Below are positions 36,856 to 46,516 of a stretch of 64,000 nucleotides of DNA, piece after piece. How positions within the stretch are numbered: the stretch's first letter is position 1; each line of letters begins with the position of its first letter. Position numbers and translations under genes: made by a program. The DNA is from Cognataquiflexum nitidum (GTDB lineage: Bacteria > Bacteroidota > Bacteroidia > Cytophagales > Cyclobacteriaceae): contig NZ_JAKZAM010000017.1 of assembly GCF_022538055.1 (NCBI RefSeq), positions 1-64,000 on the forward strand, written 5' to 3'. Below the pieces are notes generated by a model. It saw nothing but the letters and a program-made list of their open reading frames with translations. It was not told the DNA's origin and did not search any database.

Positions 36856-37070
36856 AGGTTGGTTGTTTTAGGCAATCTTAAATTTAGCATAAAATCTTTT
36901 TGGGTAAACACTTTCTCAGGATTTAAACATTCTCGAATTTGCACAAAAACTAAATGTATTAAGTGAAAGAAAACCAATTCAAGTCAGGACATTTTATTGG
37001 TATTTTCCGTCAGGACAACAGGACAGTCGGACAGACGTCCTTTTTGTCAAACCATAAATTGATTTCCTTG

Positions 37071-37682
37071 ATGAGGTACAAATTTATAGTGGTTACTTTT
37101 TTCGTGTTTTTCATGCAGATCCCTGAAGGTTTTGCCCAGGTCGGGATGATGGTGGGTACCAATTATTCCAATGTCAGGCATGATGGCATCCTTGGAAAAA
37201 CCCAAGGACAAATAGGTCTTCATCTTGGCATCAATGTCGAGGTGGTACCTCTAAAAAATATTCCTAATTTAAGCCTAAAGACAGATTTGCTCTTAACTCA
37301 AAAAGGCTACACGCTGCGTATAGATGGTGCAAGGTATCGGGCAAACATCGAATATGGGAGTTTTGCACCGATGCTAAAATATGCCATTATGGAGGATTTC
37401 TCAATCCATAGCGGCCTGGAATTCAACAGGTTTACGGAATCAAATGTAGGCGAAGATATTACTTTTAGAAAAAATGAAAAAGCATTCTTCTTCGGGTTAG
37501 GCCTATTCAATTCAAAGATAATTTCATTCTATACCAGAGCTTCTTTTGGACTCACCCCAGTTCTTGACTATTATGACATTGACCCGATAGAGGGGATCCA
37601 AGGCAGGATCTCCGACCTATACACCACCACAATTATGCTTGGTATCCAATTTAACATTCACCATGAAAAAATCAGGTTTTAA
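37071..37682 (+). CDS. outer-membrane beta-barrel protein (PorT-like fold)
   Basis: A 203-residue exported protein. I choose ATG 37071, which opens a clean signal peptide (MRYKFIVVTFFVFFMQ ... GFAQ); a GTG at 36963 would add 36 residues before it. The mature part is alternating amphipathic strands with GLHLGINVEVVPL, LSLKTDLLLTQKGYTL, IHSGLEFNRF and the terminal MLGIQFNI, typical of an eight-stranded barrel. The last 20 nt overlap the next gene. Confidence 0.78.
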   Translation: MRYKFIVVTFFVFFMQIPEGFAQVGMMVGTNYSNVRHDGILGKTQGQIGLHLGINVEVVPLKNIPNLSLKTDLLLTQKGYTLRIDGARYRANIEYGSFAPMLKYAIMEDFSIHSGLEFNRFTESNVGEDITFRKNEKAFFFGLGLFNSKIISFYTRASFGLTPVLDYYDIDPIEGIQGRISDLYTTTIMLGIQFNIHHEKIRF

Positions 37683-38232
37683 TAAGGGGTTATTCTTTGC
37701 CTTGGTTATTTACATTTCTTCCTGTGACGGGTTTGTCCCCGATCCAATTGATCCAAGATTACCTGTCTACTCAGAATCCGGAAAAAACCAGGCCGGTGCC
37801 TTAATCAATAATATACCATTCAAAGACCATCCGAGGGTTACCGTTTTTGGAAGTCCAAGTGGTGGATTCATCTTAAATCAGGCTGATACCACTCTTATTC
37901 TGCAATTTAGTTTATCAGAAAAAAACAAACTCAATGAAATAAAATCTCTACACTTTTGTTTGGAAAAGCTGACTCCCGAGGATTGGAGGGACATGGAGAA
38001 GGATTTTGGAAAAAAATTCAGCTTTGAAAATCCAAGTATAAAAGGCAAAATCATTATTTATTCCAATGATGGGGAAATAGAAACTCTAGCCGAATCCGGT
38101 CAGATTACCATCAAACATATCCCGGCTTCAAAAGCCATGGCAGGGACCTTTGGCTTTACCGCAGAAGACCCTACAGGAAAGAGGTATGAAATCCGTTTTG
38201 GGAGATTCGATTACCTTTTCCAGCGTTTTTGA
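37663..38232 (+). CDS. lipoprotein of unknown function
   Basis: A 189-residue lipoprotein. ATG 37663 gives a lipobox signal (FFALVIYISSC, C21). The mature part is beta-rich (ALINNIPFKDHPRVTVFG; TLILQFSLSEKNKL; GEIETLAESGQITIKHI) and probably a single small beta-sandwich. It overlaps the barrel gene by 20 nt, so the two are likely partners in the outer membrane. No named family. Confidence 0.7.
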   Translation: MKKSGFNKGLFFALVIYISSCDGFVPDPIDPRLPVYSESGKNQAGALINNIPFKDHPRVTVFGSPSGGFILNQADTTLILQFSLSEKNKLNEIKSLHFCLEKLTPEDWRDMEKDFGKKFSFENPSIKGKIIIYSNDGEIETLAESGQITIKHIPASKAMAGTFGFTAEDPTGKRYEIRFGRFDYLFQRF

Positions 38233-38246
38233 TCAATTCGTACTTC

Positions 38247-39845
38247 TCATTTCTCCAAAATCATATCCGAGGCCTTCTCCCCGATCATGATGCAAGCAGC
38301 GTTGGTATTGCCTGAGATGATAGTGGGCATGATGGAAGCATCGGCAATCCTAAGTCCGGAAATCCCCCTGACTTTCAGCTTTTCGTCTACCACGGCCATG
38401 TCGTCTTGACCCATCTTGCAGGTGCCGACAGGATGGTAAAGCGTCTCGAAGCTTTTTTTAAGGTGGGCAATAAGGCTCTTTTCATCAAATTGGTTTGGCA
38501 AATAAACTCCTGACACACTGAAATCTTTCAAAGGGGAAGTTTCCATTACCGCTTTGGCTTTCACCATACCTTTGAGCAAAACATCCAAATCCCTTTTATC
38601 CGAAAGAAAATTAGGCTGGATTAAAGGTGCTTCCATAGGGTCGGTAGATTTCAAACCTATAAATCCACGGCTTTCGGGTCGGATAAGGATCACCATGATA
38701 CTAAAGCCGCTTTTGTAAGGGAATGTCTTATAATCATAAATGTCCGTACTGTAATCTTCGGCCACTGCAGATACTGCAAGGTGAAACTGCAGGTCAGGTC
38801 TGACCAAACCATCTTTTGAGGCCAAAAAAGCATTGGCTGTCAAAGGCCCATTGCCTAATGGCCCATTTTTGAAGAGCAGGTATTTCAAAAGTGCCTTTCC
38901 CATCTGGATGGGCTTCAAGGTGTGGTTGTCGGTAGGAACTTTGGAAAATGAACTCACTCCGGACCAAACATGATCTATCAGATTTTGACCTACACCGGGA
39001 AGATGCAGCATGGAAGCAATGCCAAATTTGGTAAGGTAATCCTTGTCCCCGATTCCCGACAGCATCAAAATCTGCGGTGACTTTATGGCACCGGCACTTA
39101 GGACAACCTCTTTGGCTGCTGCAATTTGTTCTTTCTCTCCTATTGCATTGATGACCTCTACACCAGTCGCTTTTAGGTTTTGGATCAGGATTTTGGTGAC
39201 AGAGCAACCTGTTTTAACCATCAGGTTTTTCCTATGCAAAACAGGTTTGAGGAAGACAGTTGCTGTGCTTTGCCTTTGGTTGTTTTTGATATTGAACTGA
39301 AGCATAGAGGCCCCTATCTGCTCAGCACCATTGTATTCTTCATTATGGGGAATGCCCATTTTTTGACAAGATTCTATAAAAAGATGACCCAATTGATGTG
39401 GCTGACGGGAATAGCCAATATGTAAGGGACCATTTTTACCATAATATTCCCCCGTAAAATCTTCATTATGTTCTGATTTTTTAAAGTAAGGCAATATATC
39501 CCTGTAAGCCCATCCTGTATTTCCCAAAGCTTCCCATTCATCAAAATCAAGTCTATTTCCCCTGACATACGCCATCGCATTGGTACTGCTGCTTCCTCCA
39601 AGAACTTTGCCCCTAGGCACAAAAAGTCTCTTTCCATCCACATGTTCTTGTGGTTCTGTCCAAAATGCCCAATCCACTTCTGACCGGTGCAGTTTGGTGT
39701 AACCTCCGGGAATATGGATTTCTTGTTTGGTATCCTTATTCCCTGCCTCAATAAGCAGAACAGTATTTTTGGGGTTTTCAGAAAGCCTGTTGGCCAAAAC
39801 ACATCCTGCTGAACCTGCGCCGATAATGATGAAGTCGAATAGCAT
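38247..39845 (-). CDS. GMC-family FAD oxidoreductase (choline dehydrogenase-like)
   Basis: A 532-residue flavoenzyme. FAD motif DFIIIGAGSAGCVLANRLSE (4-23), GMC signature 1 GGSSSTNAMAYVRGN (about 82-96), signature 2 GAIKSPQILMLSGIG (about 258-272), and C-terminal YHPVGTCKMG with the catalytic His region, then GNTNAACIMIGEKASDMI. Oxidises an alcohol group; BetA-like or long-chain alcohol substrates are both possible. Its neighbours (FadD and an LCAD-like enzyme, same strand) favour a fatty alcohol, which is an inference. Confidence 0.9.
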   Translation of the reverse strand: MLFDFIIIGAGSAGCVLANRLSENPKNTVLLIEAGNKDTKQEIHIPGGYTKLHRSEVDWAFWTEPQEHVDGKRLFVPRGKVLGGSSSTNAMAYVRGNRLDFDEWEALGNTGWAYRDILPYFKKSEHNEDFTGEYYGKNGPLHIGYSRQPHQLGHLFIESCQKMGIPHNEEYNGAEQIGASMLQFNIKNNQRQSTATVFLKPVLHRKNLMVKTGCSVTKILIQNLKATGVEVINAIGEKEQIAAAKEVVLSAGAIKSPQILMLSGIGDKDYLTKFGIASMLHLPGVGQNLIDHVWSGVSSFSKVPTDNHTLKPIQMGKALLKYLLFKNGPLGNGPLTANAFLASKDGLVRPDLQFHLAVSAVAEDYSTDIYDYKTFPYKSGFSIMVILIRPESRGFIGLKSTDPMEAPLIQPNFLSDKRDLDVLLKGMVKAKAVMETSPLKDFSVSGVYLPNQFDEKSLIAHLKKSFETLYHPVGTCKMGQDDMAVVDEKLKVRGISGLRIADASIMPTIISGNTNAACIMIGEKASDMILEK

Positions 39846-39879
39846 TTGGTTAAAATTTGGGTTTATTGTATCAAAATAA

Positions 39880-39916
39880 AAAAGGATGCGAACTCCTCAA
39901 AGCACCGCATCCTTTT
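39880..39916 (-). terminator. terminator of the fadD-like gene
   Basis: AAAAGGATGCG (39880-39890) and CGCATCCTTTT (39906-39916), 11-bp stem, between the FadD stop and the GMC gene start; shows the two are separate transcripts. Confidence 0.8.
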
Positions 39917-39934
39917 GTTTTCCGGATTTACATA

Positions 39935-41617
39935 TCAGGCCGAAATTGTTTTTTCATGCATCTCCTTGATTTTCCTACGGAGGATTTTACCCACATTGGA
40001 TTTTGGAAGTTCATCCGCAAAGTACACTTCCCTCGGAACTTTGTAATTGGTCAGACTTTCTTTGGAAAGGGCAATGATCTCGTCCGCAGTGACCGATTTG
40101 TCTTTTGCCACCACATAGGCCACCACTTTTTCATTGGACTTGGGATCAGGCATACCGATGACTCCCACTTCAATCACTTTTGGATGGAGGGCTATGGCAT
40201 TTTCCACTTCGTTTGGATAGACATTGAATCCTGATACAAGGATCATTTCTTTTTTCCTGTCTACGATCTTTACATAACCATCTTCATCCAAAATGCCGAT
40301 ATCACCGGTTTTGAACCACTCTCCGTCCATGACTTTGGCTGTTTCTTCAGGCCTGTTCCAATAGCCTTTCATGACTTGCGGTCCTTTGATGCAGATTTCT
40401 CCTCGGTTGCCGATTCCTACATCTTTGCCTTCGTCATCGATAATTTTGACATCCGTATTGGGCAAAGGAATCCCGATGGTTCCGATTCTTTCTGTTCCAT
40501 CTATCGGATTGCAGATGGCTACAGGTGAGGTTTCTGTCAATCCATAGCCTTCTGCCAATGGTACTCCGGTGATTTTTTCCCACTTTTTGGCTGTCGCTTC
40601 CTGGACAGCCATGCCACCACCGACTGCCACTTTGAGTGTGGAAAAATCAAGATTTGCAAAACCCTCCGCATTCATCATCCCATTAAACAAGGTATTGACG
40701 CCGGTTATTACAGTGAATTTTACTTTGCCGAGTTCCTTCATAAATCCTGGCATATCCCTCGGATTGGTAATTAGAACATTGTGGGCACCTATCTTCATCA
40801 TTGCGAGGCAGTTGACCGTCAGCGCAAAAATATGATAAAGGGGAAGTGCGGTAATGACAATCTCCTCCCTTTCTTTCAATTTTGGTTTCATCCATTCTGA
40901 AATCTGCTGCATGTTGGCGCAGATATTTCCATGGGTTAGTTCAGCACCTTTGGATACACCTGTAGTCCCTCCTGTATATTGGAGATAAGCGGCATCTTCT
41001 AAGGTCATCTCTTCCCTTTTATAACTGCTTCCCGCACCTAGTGACATCACCTTTTTCCAGCTTATGGCTTTTGGAAGGCTGTAGGCAGGTACCATTTTTT
41101 TGACATATTTGACCACAAGGTTTACGATTGTTCCTTTGAGGCCCCCAAGCATGTCTCCGAGTTCGGTGACGATAACATGTTTGGCTTCGAGTTCATCATA
41201 AATTTTCTCTAGGCTACAAGCAAAATTTGCCAAAATCACGATGGCTGAAGCACCGGAGTCATTGAACTGATGCTTCATTTCGGTGGGCGTGTACAATGGA
41301 TTGGTATTGACTACCACCATTCCTGCCCTCAAAATCCCAAACATGGCAACCGGATATTGGAGACAATTGGGCATTTGAATGGCAACGCGGTCTCCTTTCT
41401 TCAGCTTCAGGTGATTTTGCAGGTAAGAAGCAAAGTCTTTGGACAGCTTGTCTACCTCATTGAAAGTGATGGTCTTGCCCATACATTCATAGGCTACGGA
41501 GGACCCATAATTTTTGACACTTTCTTCAAAAAGATTGACAACTGAACTGTAAGCTTTTACATCAATGTCGGTATTGACATTCTTGGGATAAAACTTATAC
41601 CATGGGAAATTATGCAT
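39935..41617 (-). CDS. fadD: long-chain fatty-acid--CoA ligase
   Basis: A 560-residue AMP-forming ligase that activates fatty acids to acyl-CoA. Motifs: P-loop YTGGTTGVSKGAELTH (about 212-227), GGGMAVQEA, EGYGLTETSP (about 352-361), adenylate-binding GEWFKTGDIG and DEDGYVKIVDRKKEMI, fatty-acyl motif VSGFNVYPNEVE and the C-terminal catalytic lysine region LPKSNVGKILRR. Length matches E. coli FadD (561). On the same strand as an acyl-CoA dehydrogenase 133 nt upstream, but a terminator intervenes. Confidence 0.93.
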   Translation of the reverse strand: MHNFPWYKFYPKNVNTDIDVKAYSSVVNLFEESVKNYGSSVAYECMGKTITFNEVDKLSKDFASYLQNHLKLKKGDRVAIQMPNCLQYPVAMFGILRAGMVVVNTNPLYTPTEMKHQFNDSGASAIVILANFACSLEKIYDELEAKHVIVTELGDMLGGLKGTIVNLVVKYVKKMVPAYSLPKAISWKKVMSLGAGSSYKREEMTLEDAAYLQYTGGTTGVSKGAELTHGNICANMQQISEWMKPKLKEREEIVITALPLYHIFALTVNCLAMMKIGAHNVLITNPRDMPGFMKELGKVKFTVITGVNTLFNGMMNAEGFANLDFSTLKVAVGGGMAVQEATAKKWEKITGVPLAEGYGLTETSPVAICNPIDGTERIGTIGIPLPNTDVKIIDDEGKDVGIGNRGEICIKGPQVMKGYWNRPEETAKVMDGEWFKTGDIGILDEDGYVKIVDRKKEMILVSGFNVYPNEVENAIALHPKVIEVGVIGMPDPKSNEKVVAYVVAKDKSVTADEIIALSKESLTNYKVPREVYFADELPKSNVGKILRRKIKEMHEKTISA

Positions 41618-41700
41618 AATAAGATGTGTATTTTGGGTTGATATTAAGTTTGGGTAATATGAGTACTAAATATAAAAGATTAATTTTTGGAAAAAAATAA

Positions 41701-41728
41701 AGCCAATTTCCTTTGACAGAAATTGGCT
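41701..41728 (-). terminator. terminator of the LCAD-like gene
   Basis: AGCCAATTTC (41701-41710) pairs with GAAATTGGCT (41719-41728); on the - strand the stem is followed by TTTATTTTTTT. Confidence 0.8.
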
Positions 41729-41750
41729 CCAACTCAAATCTTTTTTGTTT

Positions 41751-42908
41751 TCATTGCAAAATCTTCCTTGCAATCAGCTCCTTCATAATCTCATTGGTTC
41801 CGGCATAAATCCGCTGCACCCTTGCATCAGCAAAAGCCCTTGCCACTGAATAATCCCACATATACCCATATCCCCCATGCAGCTGTACGCATTCATCTGA
41901 GACAGTACATTGCAGCTCGGTAAGAAGAAATTTGGCTGAGGAAGCCATCGCACCATCGACTTTCTTTTGGTTGTGCAGCATGACCAACTGATCGGCGTAG
42001 ATCCTTCCCTGCTCGAGTTTAGCTCCCATTTCAGCGAGTTTGAACCTGGTGTTCTGAAAATCAGAAACCATTTTCCCAAATGCAGGTCGGTTTTTGACAT
42101 AGTCCACTGTGGAGATAAAAGTCGATTCTGCCAAGGCAATCGCCGCCAACCCCACGATCAATCGCTCCTGCGCCAACTCCGTCATCAGGTATTTGAATCC
42201 TTCTCCGACATTGCCGAGGAGGTTTTCTTTTGGAACTTTCACATCTTCGAAAAACAGTTCACAGGTATCCTGAGCATGCAAACCCACTTTATCAAAAGGA
42301 ACACCTTTGGAAAATCCTGCCATGTCCCCATCCACGATAAAAAGACTGATTCCCTTTGCTCCTTTGCTCGGATCAGTTTTGGCAGCCACGACCACCACGT
42401 CACAAAGAAAACCATTGGTGATGAAAGTCTTGGAACCATTGATCAGGTAATGATCTCCCCTATCTTCCGCAGTGGCTCGGATCGCCTGCAGGTCAGAACC
42501 TGCACCCGGCTCGGTCATGGCAATTGCAGAAATCAAATCTCCGCTGATCATGCCCGGGATATATTTGGATTTAGCGGCTTCGGTTCCGTAATGGTGGATG
42601 TAGGGAAAGACGATATCGCTGTGGAGCGGATAGCCGATCGCAGGACCTGAGCAACCCGAAAGTCCCAATTCTTCTATGAAAACAGCATTGTATCTGAAAT
42701 CCTGAATTTCCAAACCTCCATATTGCTCGGGAGCTTGGAGACAGAGAAAACCGTTTTCTCCCAATTTCTTCCAGGACTCGCGGGTCACCTGTTTGTCTTT
42801 TTCCCATTGGGCATTGTTGGGTATAATTTCTTTGGCAATAAAATCTCGGAGCGACTGACGGAACATGTCGTGCTCATCGGTAAAAATCGTTCGGGGTACT
42901 GAATACAT
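41751..42908 (-). CDS. long-chain acyl-CoA dehydrogenase-like enzyme
   Basis: A 385-residue FAD enzyme for the first oxidation of acyl-CoA. It resembles mammalian LCAD: the C-terminal YAGTNEIMKELIARKIL lacks the Glu of the usual YEGT motif, and a candidate catalytic Glu is E248 in TELAQERL, the alternative position used by LCAD and isovaleryl-CoA dehydrogenase. Other marks: AIAMTEPGAGSDLQAI, LINGSKTFITNG, QLHGGYGYMWDYSVARAF. Neighbour of a fadD-like gene, hence beta-oxidation. Confidence 0.9.
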   Translation of the reverse strand: MYSVPRTIFTDEHDMFRQSLRDFIAKEIIPNNAQWEKDKQVTRESWKKLGENGFLCLQAPEQYGGLEIQDFRYNAVFIEELGLSGCSGPAIGYPLHSDIVFPYIHHYGTEAAKSKYIPGMISGDLISAIAMTEPGAGSDLQAIRATAEDRGDHYLINGSKTFITNGFLCDVVVVAAKTDPSKGAKGISLFIVDGDMAGFSKGVPFDKVGLHAQDTCELFFEDVKVPKENLLGNVGEGFKYLMTELAQERLIVGLAAIALAESTFISTVDYVKNRPAFGKMVSDFQNTRFKLAEMGAKLEQGRIYADQLVMLHNQKKVDGAMASSAKFLLTELQCTVSDECVQLHGGYGYMWDYSVARAFADARVQRIYAGTNEIMKELIARKILQ

Positions 42909-43174
42909 GAGAATTTGGGTTTATACGATTTGATTATCCGCAATAGACAAGTAAGATAAATTTATAGCCTCTAGGATTGCGGATAATTGTCCATGGTCCA
43001 CAGTCCATAGTCGACTTCCGGGCAAAACCTTTTTGACTACTTGGATTATTTAGGATAAAATTTTTAAATATATCCAACAATTTAAATGAGAAGGATATAA
43101 CAAAGTTTAAAATTAATCAAAAATTTACCTTGCCAAGGGATTTTTTGGGGGCGGTATTTAAGAAGATAGAATTT

Positions 43175-43374
43175 CACGCAGAGACCCAAAGAAAAAGAGA
43201 AAAAATGATTACCATACTATCATCTATGTGATCTATCTGTCTATGTGGTAAAACCTAGCGTGCTAAGCAACAAAATATCTCACGCAGAGACCCAAAGAAA
43301 AAGAGAAAAAATGATTACCATACTATCATCTAGGTGATCTACCTGTCTATGTGGTAAACCTTTGCGTCCATTGC
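43175..43374. repeat. tandem repeat, two 106-nt-spaced copies
   Basis: CACGCAGAGACCCAAAGAAA begins both units (43175 and 43281) and about 80 nt are nearly identical (ending TGTCTATGTGGTAAA). Part of the unit recurs at 43623-43660. Confidence 0.8.
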
Positions 43375-43474
43375 GGTATAGATCTACCACCGAGAGCCCC
43401 GAGTCCACAGAGAAGAATTCTCCTATTTTTTTCTGTATCCTAGAGAATCTCTCTATTGTTTATTGCAGCCAACC

Positions 43475-43593
43475 AGTCCTGAAAGGGCGAAACATGCTAA
43501 GAGATTCCGCCCCTTCAGGGCTAACCAAATTCTACTCACCCTTATGAGGATGGGCTGCACCCATCCCTTTGTTATCCCGCCCTTTCAGGGCTT
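43475..43593. repeat. REP-like element with CCTGAAAGGGCG arms
   Basis: AGTCCTGAAAGGGCGAAA, CCGCCCCTTCAGGGCTAA, GGATGGGCTGCACCCATCC and CCCGCCCTTTCAGGGCTT are successive palindromic blocks. This phrase set is common in Bacteroidota intergenic DNA; it may be moved by REP-associated transposases, none of which is in this window. Confidence 0.65.
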
Positions 43594-43780
43594 AAACCAA
43601 TAAAAACAAAAACGAAGTCATTCTACCTCATCTATGTGATCTATCTGTCTATGTGGTAAACCATAGCGGAACCTTAGCGCCTTTTGCGGCATTGATCTAC
43701 CACCGAGAGCCCCGAGTCCACAGAGAAGAATTCTCCTATTTTTTCTCTGTGCCCTCTGCGCCCTCTGTAGTAAAAAAGAA

Positions 43781-45316
43781 TCAATTCCAAGGTTTTCTTG
43801 GCAGTTTTTCGTCCCGCTGAGCAGTGTTATAGACCATGGCAGCAATGATGACAGCCGCCTGCGTCATGTCTGCAATCTGCATCCTTTCATACAAATCCAT
43901 ATTGGTATGGTATCCCTTGCCGTAATCAATCGGATCTTGAATAAACTGAAATCCCGGAACACCTACCGCTTCAAAAGCAACGTGGTCAGTCGAACCGGTA
44001 TTTCTCCTTGTAATGGTATTGGCACCAAGTTCATGGAAAGGCTCAAACCACTTCTCGAAAATCGGAACCACCATGTCATTTCCCTCCACGTAGATACCAC
44101 GGATTTTCCCTGAACCGTTATCTAAATTGTAATAAGCGGAGATTTTATCCCATTCGGACTTTTTCTCTTTAGATGTTCTGTCGGCTACATACTTTTGGAC
44201 ATATCCCCTTGAGCCGAATAATCCCTGCTCTTCTTCTCCCCAAATCGCAATTCTGATAGTTCGCTTTGGTTGCACATTCAGCGCTTTCAAAATTCTGATC
44301 GCCTCCATCATCACAGCCACTCCGGCGGCATTGTCATTGGCGCCTGTTCCGGCATGCCAACTGTCAATATGCGCACCAAGCATCACGATTTCGGCTTTGA
44401 GGTTCTTGTCAGTTCCTGGGATTTCAGCCAAGACATTGTAGCCTTTGTAATCATCGTCCAACCATTCCACTTCGATTTCGGCTTCAATGCTGACCGATTT
44501 TCCGTTTTTCAACAACCTGTAAATCCTGCCATAATGCTCTGCTGCAATTTCCATTTCTGGAACGGTAGGTTTCTTATCTGTGCTGTACGATCCTGCTCTA
44601 GTATGGAATACTGTACCGAAGCTTCCTCTTGTCCCGGTAAGCCTCAACCCAACTTCCTCAGCCAAGAGGAAAGTGGTAAGTTTTTGGTCCAATTCACGCT
44701 GTGCACGCATCTGGGCCAACACTTCGGGAGTATAGCGGGCATTATTACCGCCGATATTGATGGTCTTTCTGTCTTCCAATTCCTGGTCAGTCCATCTTTT
44801 AGCTTCTGCTTCGAAAGCAGGATTGAGCGTCAGCGTCGCAGGTGCCATCACCACTTTACCTTTGAGCTTGCCTTTGTATTTGGCAAAATCAGCATCTGAA
44901 TTGATTTCAAGTAAGGTTACCTCAGATTCCACCAATCCTTTGGTCCCATCTGTCCATGCCTTTGGATAGCCGATCACTTGGGCATAGTAAGGCAACTTCA
45001 TCGCGATGTAGGATTTCTTCACATTCCATCCCCTGCCAAATTCCCCGTAGGAATCGATTTTGACATTGGAAAGTCCCCACTCTTGGAATTTCTCTGAAGT
45101 CCAAGCCCTTGCATTTCGTAAGTTGGTGGATCCTGAAAGCCTTGGTCCTAGGTAATCTGTCAGGTGGAAGGAAATGTCCTGAATTTGGGATTTGTTGATG
45201 CCTTCGGATTTGATGCGGTGCATCATCTCGAGGTCGACTTGCTCCTGCGCCAATGCCTGACCAATAAACAGTAAAAAAGCAAGGGATAAAAGGGATAATT
45301 TGATGGGTTGGTTCAT
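43781..45316 (-). CDS. M28-family zinc peptidase, exported
   Basis: A 511-residue peptidase with a signal peptide (about 5-23, ending QALAQ). The N-terminal and PA-like inserted domains precede the M28 core: LGAHIDSW (H316, D318), GTGANDNAAGVAVMMEA with the bridging Asp, the EEEQG catalytic Glu, and GSTDHVAFEAVGVPGFQF; the last zinc ligand is in YHTNMDLYER. Resembles carboxypeptidase Q/glutamate carboxypeptidase-like exopeptidases. Acts outside the cytoplasm. Confidence 0.9.
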   Translation of the reverse strand: MNQPIKLSLLSLAFLLFIGQALAQEQVDLEMMHRIKSEGINKSQIQDISFHLTDYLGPRLSGSTNLRNARAWTSEKFQEWGLSNVKIDSYGEFGRGWNVKKSYIAMKLPYYAQVIGYPKAWTDGTKGLVESEVTLLEINSDADFAKYKGKLKGKVVMAPATLTLNPAFEAEAKRWTDQELEDRKTINIGGNNARYTPEVLAQMRAQRELDQKLTTFLLAEEVGLRLTGTRGSFGTVFHTRAGSYSTDKKPTVPEMEIAAEHYGRIYRLLKNGKSVSIEAEIEVEWLDDDYKGYNVLAEIPGTDKNLKAEIVMLGAHIDSWHAGTGANDNAAGVAVMMEAIRILKALNVQPKRTIRIAIWGEEEQGLFGSRGYVQKYVADRTSKEKKSEWDKISAYYNLDNGSGKIRGIYVEGNDMVVPIFEKWFEPFHELGANTITRRNTGSTDHVAFEAVGVPGFQFIQDPIDYGKGYHTNMDLYERMQIADMTQAAVIIAAMVYNTAQRDEKLPRKPWN

Positions 45317-45538
45317 AAAGTATTGATTGAATTTTTAAATCTAGTTTTATTGACCGATGACCGATGATCGGTGTTTTAGTGATTTTGGAAAGGAAAATTT
45401 GATTTAAAAAACTATATCAAATTTGGAATCATTAATTTGAAGTATTGTTCTTTTAATCGAGAAAACAAAAATGTAAAAAAATCAAAAATGGTCTTTGCCA
45501 TCAATGTAATATTCTAAATTCGTTCCAAACATATTTTC

Positions 45539-46516
45539 ATGATTTTACAGATTCCTTTAAATCCCCTTCAAGAAAAGTACCTCAGAAAGTCGGGCCTCCT
45601 CTTCCCCGATGAACAAATCCTCGAATACAGCAAGGCCGGAGAAGGAAATATGAATGTGGTCGTGAGACTGAAAACCGAAACCCGCAGCCTCATCCTCAAG
45701 CAATCCCGTCCATTTGTCGTCAAATATCCAACAATTCCGGCTCCTTTAGGCAGGATTTTTATCGAAGATGATTACTATCGGATCATCAATTCACATGAAT
45801 TTCTTTCCGGATTTTCCCCAAAAATCATCCTTCGGGATAGTAAAAACCATCTCGTTGCCATGGATGACCTCGGTATCGGCGCGGACTTTATGGGCATTTA
45901 CAGCAAGAAAATCAACCTTTCTGAGGATGAGATAGCCACCCTACCGGAATATCTTCTTTCCCTCCATAAATTAGAAATCCGAAATTTTTCAGACAACATG
46001 GATATGAAAAAGCTCAACCATGAGCATATTTTCTTCTATCCTTTTATGGAGTTCAATGGTTTTGACCTCGACAGCATACAGCCCGGATTGCAGGCCATGT
46101 CCATGAAATTCAAAACTGACCTTAAGCTGAAAAATGCTGTTAAAACTTTAGGAAAAAGATACCTTGAAAAAGGAAAACACCTGCTTCATGGGGATTTTTA
46201 TCCCGGAAGTTGGATCAGGGTAGACTCGGGCCTTAAGGTGATCGATCCGGAATTTGCTTTTATGGGAGATGCCGAATTTGACCTTGGAGTTTTGATCGCC
46301 CATCTCAAAATGGCCAAAGCAAACCCGGAAACCATCCAAAACATAGTGAGCCATTATACTTCTAAATCACTTATTGATGAAAAACTGCTCCACCAATATA
46401 CCGGAACAGAAATCCTCCGAAGACTTATCGGATTGGCACAACTCCCCTTGGCACTGACCTTGGAAGAAAAATCCGCTTTGGCTGATGAAGCAGCAACATT
46501 GATCCTAAAACCATGA
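45539..46516 (+). CDS. APH/MtnK-like small-molecule kinase
   Basis: A 325-residue protein-kinase-like phosphotransferase. N-lobe AGEGNMNVVVRLKTETRSLI with lysine in LILKQSRPFVVKY; catalytic loop LLHGDFYPGSWI (HGD) and metal-binding VIDPEFAFMGDAEFDLG. This is closest to methylthioribose kinase, but the rest of methionine salvage is absent, so substrate is open. ATGA overlap with the next gene means a coupled pair with an ADP-ribosylglycohydrolase lipoprotein. Confidence 0.8.
   Translation: MILQIPLNPLQEKYLRKSGLLFPDEQILEYSKAGEGNMNVVVRLKTETRSLILKQSRPFVVKYPTIPAPLGRIFIEDDYYRIINSHEFLSGFSPKIILRDSKNHLVAMDDLGIGADFMGIYSKKINLSEDEIATLPEYLLSLHKLEIRNFSDNMDMKKLNHEHIFFYPFMEFNGFDLDSIQPGLQAMSMKFKTDLKLKNAVKTLGKRYLEKGKHLLHGDFYPGSWIRVDSGLKVIDPEFAFMGDAEFDLGVLIAHLKMAKANPETIQNIVSHYTSKSLIDEKLLHQYTGTEILRRLIGLAQLPLALTLEEKSALADEAATLILKP

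Larger units (their letters stand above)
42909..43780. repeat. 872-nt repeat-filled gap
   Basis: No gene. It starts with GTCCATGGTCCACAGTCC (42991-43008), then holds a tandem of two units at 43175-43374 (offset 106 nt), a REP-like block 43475-43593, and a third partial unit at 43623-43780. A 50-nt phrase beginning GATCTACCACCGAGAGCCCC occurs at both 43381 and 43694. Confidence 0.8.

Noticed and set aside
36963..37070. 36-codon N-terminal extension of the barrel protein from a GTG
   Set aside because: The ATG at 37071 opens a proper signal peptide; the extension would place it internally.
41967..42650. A 227-codon frame opposite the LCAD-like gene
   Set aside because: Antisense shadow; the - strand gene has full family motifs.
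44270..44899. A 209-codon frame opposite the M28 peptidase gene
   Set aside because: Antisense shadow, cysteine- and histidine-rich composition typical of reversed coding DNA.
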